Below are positions 54,409-59,980 of a stretch of DNA of 59,980 nucleotides, one piece after another. This stretch comes from Candidatus Rothia avicola (GTDB lineage Bacteria; Actinomycetota; Actinomycetes; Actinomycetales; Micrococcaceae). The stretch spans positions 1-59,980 of the forward strand of contig DXCN01000078.1 of the NCBI GenBank assembly GCA_019115985.1, given 5' to 3'. A model generated the notes under the pieces. The model was not told where the DNA came from and made no database searches. It saw nothing but the letters and a program-made list of their open reading frames with translations. Made by a program: the position numbers and the translations under genes. Numbering within the stretch: position 1 is the stretch's first letter; every line of letters starts with the position of its first letter.

Positions 54409-54802
54409 AAAGAAGTGGCAGATAGTCGCTCAGATCTGCCCGTAACCCGGACGCCGAAATCGCGGGGGCGGCACTCTGCCAGCTGGCATAACCCAGCGCT
54501 ATAGCGCACCAGGTCAGCGGGTCTGTTTCAACAACGTTGGGCGGGGTGCCGCGGGTATGCCGCGGCCCGGCGATACACTGGGTCACACCCATCGGTGGTA
54601 CCCGCACCTCCACAGAATTCCCCGGGGCAAGGGTCGCCAGCTCTTCGAGTAGAAAACGGACGGACGCCGCCCTCACGTTCCGGGGCAGGGCAGCGAAAGC
54701 CGCCGCGCGGGCGTCCTCACCCTCTGTACTCTCAAAAACCTGCCGTACCTGGGCAAGAGCGGCGAGGCCGTCCGCCTCGGTAACCTTGCGGCGAATCGCC
54801 AT
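54407..54802 (-). CDS. SCP-family (sterol carrier-like) protein
   Basis: A 131-residue actinobacterial protein of the sterol carrier family. The pattern [20 protein letters not shown], then [15 protein letters not shown] and the end [15 protein letters not shown] matches. The function is unknown. ATG at 54802 overlaps the asparaginase stop (TAATG), so the genes are coupled. Lipid binding is inferred only from the family name. Confidence 0.82.
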   Translation of the reverse strand: MAIRRKVTEADGLAALAQVRQVFESTEGEDARAAAFAALPRNVRAASVRFLLEELATLAPGNSVEVRVPPMGVTQCIAGPRHTRGTPPNVVETDPLTWCAIALGYASWQSAAPAISASGLRADLSDYLPLL

Positions 54803-55806
54803 TAGAGGATCCCCTCAAAAGCCGCACCGAGCTCGATAGAACCCACGGGCTGCCCACCACCGGTGATGGGGAAGGTTGTGGCCGCAACCGCCCGGTCAGC
54901 GACCCCGCCCTCAAGAAAACCAGCGGCCTGGAGTGCCCGCACCGCTACCAGGGAAGCAGCCCTGTTAGAGCCGTCAAGCATCTTCAGCGCCACCGATGTG
55001 CCAGAGCGCAATCCAATAGCCAGCACCCCCTCAGCCCCGCGCTTGACCACAGCGTCGAGGGTCTCAGCTAGCACCGTATCGGAGCCGCCGGGCGCATGGA
55101 CGTACTCGGGGTAGTCCACCATAGCTGTTGCGACGGTGGCTGCGCGGGCATCAGCTGTGATGTTCTCAACCGCCGATCCCAGAGTGGAATAGGCTCGGGC
55201 AAGGCCCACCAGCGAGGTCGCAGCAACAGGGGCACCGCACCCGTCAACGGTTACATGCTGGGGAGCTTCACCCGTGAACTCCTCAATAGTCTGAAGTACC
55301 AGCTCCTGCAGGGGGTGGTGCGGGTCGGTGTAGTTATCTGTCGACCAGCCCGACTTCACACAGCCCCACAGAAAGGCCGCGTGCTTACCGGAACAGTTAA
55401 AAGCCAGGCGCTGCTTGTCGTGACCAGCCCTTACCAGGGCGTGGTAGCTGGGCTCATCAGCAGGCCAGGCAGGCGGGCAGAGCAGGGCATCGGCGGTCAA
55501 CCCTGCCTCAGCCAGTACCGACTGGGCAACCTTCATATGCTCAAAGGAACCGGTATGGGAACCGGCAGCCAGCGCAATCTGGGCCCCCTGTAGCTCAGCC
55601 CCCGCGTTCATTGATGCAATAGCCTGCAGGGGTTTGAGCGCCGAACGGGCATAGATTAGAGCCTCGGGGGTTCCCAGGCTCAGGGCGGTAGAGCCGTCGG
55701 ATGTCAGTACGACCAGCGATCCCACATGGCGGGACTCGATAAAGTCACCACGGGTAACGACGGCCAGCTCTGCTGCCTGCTGCGCGGTAAAAGTCTGCAT
55801 GCCCAC
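54802..55806 (-). CDS. L-asparaginase, Rhizobium-type (PF06089)
   Basis: A 334-residue asparaginase of the thermolabile rhizobial family, unrelated to the E. coli enzymes. Motifs include [18 protein letters not shown] (start), [10 protein letters not shown] (catalytic Ser/Lys), [13 protein letters not shown] and VDGCGAPV. It turns asparagine into aspartate and ammonia; location is probably cytosolic as no signal is seen. ATG at 55800, two codons later, is an alternative. It is the first gene of the pair with the SCP-family protein. Confidence 0.87.
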   Translation of the reverse strand: MGMQTFTAQQAAELAVVTRGDFIESRHVGSLVVLTSDGSTALSLGTPEALIYARSALKPLQAIASMNAGAELQGAQIALAAGSHTGSFEHMKVAQSVLAEAGLTADALLCPPAWPADEPSYHALVRAGHDKQRLAFNCSGKHAAFLWGCVKSGWSTDNYTDPHHPLQELVLQTIEEFTGEAPQHVTVDGCGAPVAATSLVGLARAYSTLGSAVENITADARAATVATAMVDYPEYVHAPGGSDTVLAETLDAVVKRGAEGVLAIGLRSGTSVALKMLDGSNRAASLVAVRALQAAGFLEGGVADRAVAATTFPITGGGQPVGSIELGAAFEGIL

Positions 55807-55844
55807 CAGTCTACTGGGTAGCCACTAGTGCTGAAACGAGCAAG

Positions 55845-55904
55845 GCCCGCACTTATTCTGATTCATCCGCAACTAGTTGCGGGTTTTTCAGAATAAGTGC
55901 GGGC
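55845..55904. repeat. 60-bp palindromic repeat, copy A
   Basis: Outer arms GCCCGCACTTATTCTGA (55845-55861) and TCAGAATAAGTGCGGGC (55888-55904) are perfectly complementary. The centre is a 16-bp perfect palindrome, CCGCAACTAGTTGCGG (55867-55882), and a T-run lies on the plus strand at 55884-55888. The same structure occurs at 59758-59817 at the other end of the efflux locus. Confidence 0.9.
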
Positions 55905-55949
55905 ATCTACCGACTGGCCGTGCGAGGTTAGCTGGGTGCGGCGTCCTCG

Positions 55950-58916
55950 CTACTGCTCTTTCTGCTGCTCAGAGAGAGCCTTGAGGGCCTCGCGGGCCTC
56001 GCGGGCAGCTCGCTGAGCCTCAACCTGGGCCTCGTCTGCCGCTGCTAGAGCCTGGTCGGCAGCAATCACAGCGGCCTGGGCCAGAGCACGCGTGGACTCG
56101 ACCGCCACAACCTGGGTGGGGCTGACCGGACGCTCCGCGGCGGACGCCGGCTGCTGGGCGGGTGCCAGGGCCGCCTCTTCCTCGTGTGCACGGGCTTCGA
56201 GCTTGGTCCCCTCAACGTCCAGGTCGGGGAGCAGGCGGTTGAGCCAGGCGGGGAGCCACCAGGCCTTTTCACCCAGCAGGTGCATGAGCGCCGGAATCAG
56301 GGTCATACGAACGACGAAGGCGTCCAGCAGAACACCGACCGCCAGCACGAAACCGATGGAGGCAATCATGGGGTCACCGGAGAAGACGAAGCCAATAAAG
56401 ACACCGGCCATAATCAGGGCGGCTGCGGTGACCACGCGGGCACCGTAATGGTAGCCCACCACAACCGAGGTCTTAGCCCCGCGACCGTGTGAGTAGGCCT
56501 CTCGCATGCCCGAGACCAGGAAGAGCTGGTAGTCCATGGCCAGGCCGAAGAGAATACCCACCGCCAGAATCGGCAGGAAGGCAAGCAGCGGGCCGGGGGT
56601 TGAAACGTTGAAGAGCTCAGCGGCCCAGCCCCACTGGAACACAGCCGTGGTTGCGCCAAGCGCCGCCAGCAGGGAGAAGAGGAAGCCCAGGGTCGCGGTG
56701 ACCGGCACCAGAATGGAGCGGAAAACCAGAATCAGAACCAGCAGCGACAGACCCATGACCAGCGCAACATATACCGGCAGAACCTCAGCCAGGTTCTGGG
56801 CGATATCAACGGCCATCGCGGTCTGGCCGGTCACGCCGAAGGTCACCTCCCCGTTCTCGGTTGAGACGGTCATATCACGGAGGGCGTGCACCAGGTCGGT
56901 GGTTGACTGGGCGTTGGGGCCATCGCTAGGAATCACCTGGTAGAGCAGGGCGGTGTTATCGTCAGAGATCATGGCGGGAATGACGGCTGAAACGTCGCTC
57001 TGATTCAGAAGATCCTGGCCCACCTCAACCTGCAGAGCCTTGGCCTGTTCCGCGGTGGTTCCCTCGGGCAGGCGGGCTGCTACCACGATGGGACCGTTCT
57101 GCCCCTCACCAAACTTGTCGGCAATCGTGGTGTACGAGATGTAGGCAGCTGAATCCGTGGTTTGTGAGGCACCGGTCGGCAGGCCCAAGCGCATATCGGT
57201 CACCGGCAGGGCGACAGCACCCAGAGCCAGCACCACAGCGGCAACGGTGGCAATCGGCTTCTTCAAGATCAAGCCGATCCAGCCGCGGTGGGCCTCCTCA
57301 TGGTCAGCCGCCGCCTGCTTGGCGTCTGCTCGAATGGAAGCCGCCTGTGCGTCGTCCTCGCTGGCAGCCTGCGCACCAGCCGCAATTTTCGCCCGCTGCT
57401 TTTTACTCAGGACGCGCTCACCCAGCAGAGACATCACAGCGGGGGAGAGGGTGGTAGCAACTGCCACAGCAACAGCAACCGCAAAAGCACCGGCGTTACC
57501 CATCACGCCCAGGAAGGGGATGCCCACGACGTTCAGACCCAGCAGGGCGATGATAACGGTGGTACCGGCGAAGAAGACCGCGCCGCCGGAGGTTCCGGTG
57601 GCCAGGGCGATGGAATCCTTCACGTTCATTCCCTTAGCCAGGTTGGTGCGGTGGCGGTTCAGAATGAAGAGGGTGTAATCGATACCCACAGCCAGGCCCA
57701 GCATGGTGCCTAGGGTTGGGGTAGTTGAGGTCATCTCAACGAGGCTCGACAGTGAAAGGACGGCCAAGGCCGAGGTGCCCACGCCAATAATCGCCATGAT
57801 AATCGGTAGCCCGGCAGCCACCAGGGTGCCCAGCATCAGGAAGAGGACGATAAAGGCAATGCCGATACCGATAGCCTCAGCGGTCGCATTCATTTTGGGC
57901 TCAACACCCTGCATGTACTGGTCGTAGGTAACGGTCAGGCCGCTATCGGAAAGCACGTTGAGCTTCTGCTGGGTTTCTTCGAGAGTTTCCGCCGGGATAG
58001 AGCCGGTCTCGGCATCGAAGGTAACGGAGATAAGAGCCGTGGAGTTATCCTCAGAAATCGCCACACCGCTCTGGGACATTTCGAGCAGGGAAGCGTTCTG
58101 CTCAAGGGTGCTCTTGCCGTTCTCTAACCGGGAACGGGAATCTTCAAGCTGGGCAAGGCCAGATTCATAGTCGGCTCGACCCCGATCAAGCTGGGCCTGA
58201 GCCTCTTCCAGCTGGGTGCGGCCCTGGTTGAGCTGCTCAGTGGTAGCGTCCAGCTGAGTCCGCTGGGCATCAAGCTGGGCCTGCTGGCCGTTGACCTCAC
58301 CAAAAGCCTCCGGCGGAGCACCTTCACCCTCAAGGCGGCTACGGGCCTCGTTCAGCTGATTCTGGGCGTCCTCAAGCTGGGCGTAGCCCTCATCGAGCTG
58401 CTGCTGGCCAGACTCAAGCTCAGCCTTGCGGGAATCAAGCTCGGCCTGCCCCGAATCCAACTGAGCCTTTGCCGCATCAAGCTGGGCCTGGCCGTCCGCA
58501 AGCTGCTGCTCGCCCCCGCTCAACTCTGCCTGACCCGCCTCAAGCTGGGTCTGGGCGTCCGCAAGCTGCTGGGCCATAGCGAAGGGGGCGTTGACGGTAT
58601 CAACACCCTCAACGTCCTCAGCCTCAGCGGCGGCGCTGGCGACGGCAGCTTTTTGCTCATCGGTAAAGGCGGAGCCGTCCTCGGTCTGCACGATGGCAGA
58701 GCCGGTTCCTGCATTGAGATTCAGGTTGAAGGTATCGGTCAACTCTTCCTGAACCAGCTGCGCCTCGGTACCAGGAATAGTGATGGAATCGGTCAAATCG
58801 CCCTTAAAAGAGGCGTAGGCGCCGCCAGCTAGAGCGATCACCAGCGCCCAGATGCCGATAACGGTCCAGGCGCGGCGAGCTGCAAAGCTACCGACTTTAT
58901 AGAGGAACTCAGACAT
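55950..58916 (-). CDS. MMPL-family transporter with large repeated extracellular coiled coil
   Basis: A 988-residue RND/MMPL protein with about 12 helices. The first helix is at 17-36 and the remaining ones lie at about 350-545 and 730-905. GTMLGLAVGIDYTLFILNRHRT and ILFGLAMDYQLFLVSGMREAY (in part GLAMDYQLFLVSG) carry the proton-relay Asp-Tyr of this family. Residues about 110-300 form an extracellular domain with many Gln/Leu repeats such as QLDAAKAQLDSGQAELDSRK, predicted coiled coil. It is likely to export lipids or drugs. The C-terminus (about 930-988) is a second helical, Ala/Glu-rich tail. It is 38 bp after tetR on the same strand, one transcript. Confidence 0.9.
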   Translation of the reverse strand: MSEFLYKVGSFAARRAWTVIGIWALVIALAGGAYASFKGDLTDSITIPGTEAQLVQEELTDTFNLNLNAGTGSAIVQTEDGSAFTDEQKAAVASAAAEAEDVEGVDTVNAPFAMAQQLADAQTQLEAGQAELSGGEQQLADGQAQLDAAKAQLDSGQAELDSRKAELESGQQQLDEGYAQLEDAQNQLNEARSRLEGEGAPPEAFGEVNGQQAQLDAQRTQLDATTEQLNQGRTQLEEAQAQLDRGRADYESGLAQLEDSRSRLENGKSTLEQNASLLEMSQSGVAISEDNSTALISVTFDAETGSIPAETLEETQQKLNVLSDSGLTVTYDQYMQGVEPKMNATAEAIGIGIAFIVLFLMLGTLVAAGLPIIMAIIGVGTSALAVLSLSSLVEMTSTTPTLGTMLGLAVGIDYTLFILNRHRTNLAKGMNVKDSIALATGTSGGAVFFAGTTVIIALLGLNVVGIPFLGVMGNAGAFAVAVAVAVATTLSPAVMSLLGERVLSKKQRAKIAAGAQAASEDDAQAASIRADAKQAAADHEEAHRGWIGLILKKPIATVAAVVLALGAVALPVTDMRLGLPTGASQTTDSAAYISYTTIADKFGEGQNGPIVVAARLPEGTTAEQAKALQVEVGQDLLNQSDVSAVIPAMISDDNTALLYQVIPSDGPNAQSTTDLVHALRDMTVSTENGEVTFGVTGQTAMAVDIAQNLAEVLPVYVALVMGLSLLVLILVFRSILVPVTATLGFLFSLLAALGATTAVFQWGWAAELFNVSTPGPLLAFLPILAVGILFGLAMDYQLFLVSGMREAYSHGRGAKTSVVVGYHYGARVVTAAALIMAGVFIGFVFSGDPMIASIGFVLAVGVLLDAFVVRMTLIPALMHLLGEKAWWLPAWLNRLLPDLDVEGTKLEARAHEEEAALAPAQQPASAAERPVSPTQVVAVESTRALAQAAVIAADQALAAADEAQVEAQRAAREAREALKALSEQQKEQ

Positions 58917-58954
58917 GGCCTGTCGGTTTCCCTTTCGTGTGGTTGTGTTTTCTC

Positions 58955-59662
58955 TTAAACGGTCTGGTGGGAGGTAACGCTGCCGTCAGCGGTAAATACC
59001 GGGGTTCCGGCTGCTACCTGGTTGAGGGACGCATGAATGTGGGGCACAAACATCTGGGGCTCGATGACTAGCTGCTTGGCGGGCTCTTCAAAAATGTTTT
59101 CATCAAGTTCTTGAGCGAACCGCACAAAGGCGAAGACGTAACCCATCAGCAGGTTGTAGGCGAAGAGACCAAGGGCTAGTGACTGGTCGAGTGATAGGTC
59201 GGGGTAGAGCTGATCAATCTCGCTACAGAGGGTGTTGCAGATATCGCCCAGGGTGAGGGTGACTTCGCGGGCTACCAGATCAAACTCTTCCTCAACCAGT
59301 GCTGTGCCCAGAGTGACAAAGCGGACGAGGTGCTGCTGCACCCTTTCGGTTTCTACTGCCTCGTGGAAGTGTTGCACCAGGGCCTGCGGGAGGTCCTCGA
59401 TGGCGACTCCCCGGGGGAAGGGAGGCTCGTCGATGCAGGGTTCGAGGTGGGTTGAGAGCTGGTAGGTCAGGGCGTCTTCGAGTTTTTTGAAGTGGTTGAA
59501 GACGGTGCGCTCTGAGACCCCTGCGTGCTCTGCGAGGGCCGAGGCTGTTAGGCCTGCTCGCCCGCTGGTGAGCACAAGGTGTTCAGCGGCTGCGGCGATT
59601 TTTTGTTTGGACGCTGTCGAGCGGGCCCTGCGCCGGTCGAGGGGAGGGGTGTGTTTCAGCAT
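58955..59662 (-). CDS. TetR-family repressor of the MMPL locus
   Basis: A 235-residue TetR regulator. The helix-turn-helix is at about residues 35-58: LTASALAEHAGVSERTVFNHF. The ligand-binding part follows. ATG at 59662 gives MLKHTPPLDRRRARSTASKQ; a longer frame exists but begins beyond the candidate operator. It is the first gene of the operon with the MMPL exporter, so it probably represses it and itself through the palindrome at 59670-59695. The inducer is unknown. Confidence 0.88.
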   Translation of the reverse strand: MLKHTPPLDRRRARSTASKQKIAAAAEHLVLTSGRAGLTASALAEHAGVSERTVFNHFKKLEDALTYQLSTHLEPCIDEPPFPRGVAIEDLPQALVQHFHEAVETERVQQHLVRFVTLGTALVEEEFDLVAREVTLTLGDICNTLCSEIDQLYPDLSLDQSLALGLFAYNLLMGYVFAFVRFAQELDENIFEEPAKQLVIEPQMFVPHIHASLNQVAAGTPVFTADGSVTSHQTV

Positions 59663-59669
59663 GTATTTA

Positions 59670-59695
59670 CAGTAACTGCAATATTGCAGGAACTG
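59670..59695 (-). promoter_or_regulatory. Candidate TetR operator
   Basis: CAGT-AA-CTGCAATATTGCAG-GA-ACTG at 59670-59695. The inner 14 bp (59676-59689) is a perfect palindrome and the outer arms CAGT/ACTG also match. It lies directly upstream of the tetR start, where a repressor would block its own promoter. Confidence 0.65.
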
Positions 59696-59757
59696 CAAAT
59701 AGTTGGGGCGTGGGGTTGGGCATGACTGCGGGTTGCTGGGCGTGACTGGCGCAAGTC

Positions 59758-59817
59758 TTCCGCACTTATTCTGATTTACCCGCAACTAGTTGCGGGGTTT
59801 TCAGAATAAGTGCGGAA
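59758..59817. repeat. 60-bp palindromic repeat, copy B
   Basis: TTCCGCACTTATTCTGA (59758-59774) and TCAGAATAAGTGCGGAA (59801-59817) enclose CCGCAACTAGTTGCGG (59780-59795). It is the same length and structure as copy A at 55845-55904, and nearly identical in sequence. Confidence 0.9.
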
Positions 59818-59921
59818 AGGTATGTGAGCCGGGGTGGGCGTCCACAAAAATCAATCGGCAAAACCGCTCAAACTGCGGTAAAAACTTCATCAAATCGTGA
59901 CCTTGCCGGTAGCCTAAAAGA

Positions 59922-59980
59922 ATGAAGGTTTTGGTACTGGGCCCCGGCGGTCGTGAACACGCAATTATTCGAGCACTCCT
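59922..59980 (+). CDS. purD: Phosphoribosylamine-glycine ligase, N-terminal start only
   Basis: ATG at 59922 starts MKVLVLGPGGREHAIIRAL, the typical GARS N-terminal Rossmann motif; the rest lies beyond the window. PurD adds glycine to phosphoribosylamine, the product of PurF. No Shine-Dalgarno is clear, and TAGCCT (59910-59915) could be a -10 for a leaderless message. Confidence 0.85.
   Translation, partial: MKVLVLGPGGREHAIIRAL

Overview
The window looks like chromosomal DNA of a high-GC actinobacterium of the Micrococcaceae, probably Rothia or a close relative. This is inferred from gene content and codon use and was not checked by database search. Supporting signs are DUF3073, DUF3027, DUF3263 and LytR_C proteins, a PEP:fructose phosphotransferase operon with fruR-fruK-fruA-ptsI-ptsH, HAIR (HspR) and CIRCE (HrcA) heat-shock operators, an actinobacterial-type c-di-AMP riboswitch, a WXG100 protein, and many GTG/TTG or probably leaderless starts.

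Layout. 1-900: two nested IS3-family remnants that cut off a lipoprotein gene, which also carries a frameshift. 1006-8594: tandem-domain histidine phosphatase and VanZ-like protein, then the complete fructose PTS with EI and HPr. 8821-16569: FemX-like ligase, ThrE-like exporter with a long disordered N-terminus, ung, DUF3263, LytR_C, CIRCE-controlled groEL and an unlisted 50-residue membrane protein. 16687-28908: rlmC, a phosphopantetheinyl transferase, an RNase HI fused to an NTF2-like domain, WXG100, an OmpR-type two-component pair, DUF3027, an MFS exporter, serC, dtxR, and an NlpC/P60 cell-wall hydrolase behind a c-di-AMP riboswitch. 29023-30331: tRNA-Arg(CCU) with an unusual hairpin at its 3' end, next to a DUF559 nuclease-like gene bounded on both sides by related hairpins. 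30353-43419: membrane protein, pcrA, an orphan SoxG-like protein, sucCD, a ferritin-like/VIT1 iron transporter, dps, a HAD phosphatase and clpB with two HAIR boxes. 43441-49736: Sir2, an AT-richer accessory pair with a frameshifted secreted protein, the DUF4956-VTC-DUF4353 cassette, DUF3073, and a gene remnant with an inverted repeat. 49803-59980: purM and purF, an Abi/HEPN protein, an SCP-family protein with asparaginase, an MMPL exporter with its TetR regulator placed between two copies of a 60-bp palindrome, and the start of purD.

Genes that work together: fructose is phosphorylated on uptake (EI, HPr, FruA), phosphorylated again by FruK, and the operon is probably controlled by FruR. DtxR, the VIT1 protein and Dps suggest iron and oxidative-stress management. 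ClpB and GroEL sit under different heat-shock repressors. FemX, LytR_C and NlpC/P60 concern the cell envelope. The features most worth a second look are the hairpin-bounded DUF559 gene, the palindrome-bounded efflux locus, the two exported-protein genes whose reading frames break at A-tracts just after the start codon, the repeated ASAFD motif in the exporter, and the tRNA-adjacent hairpin.
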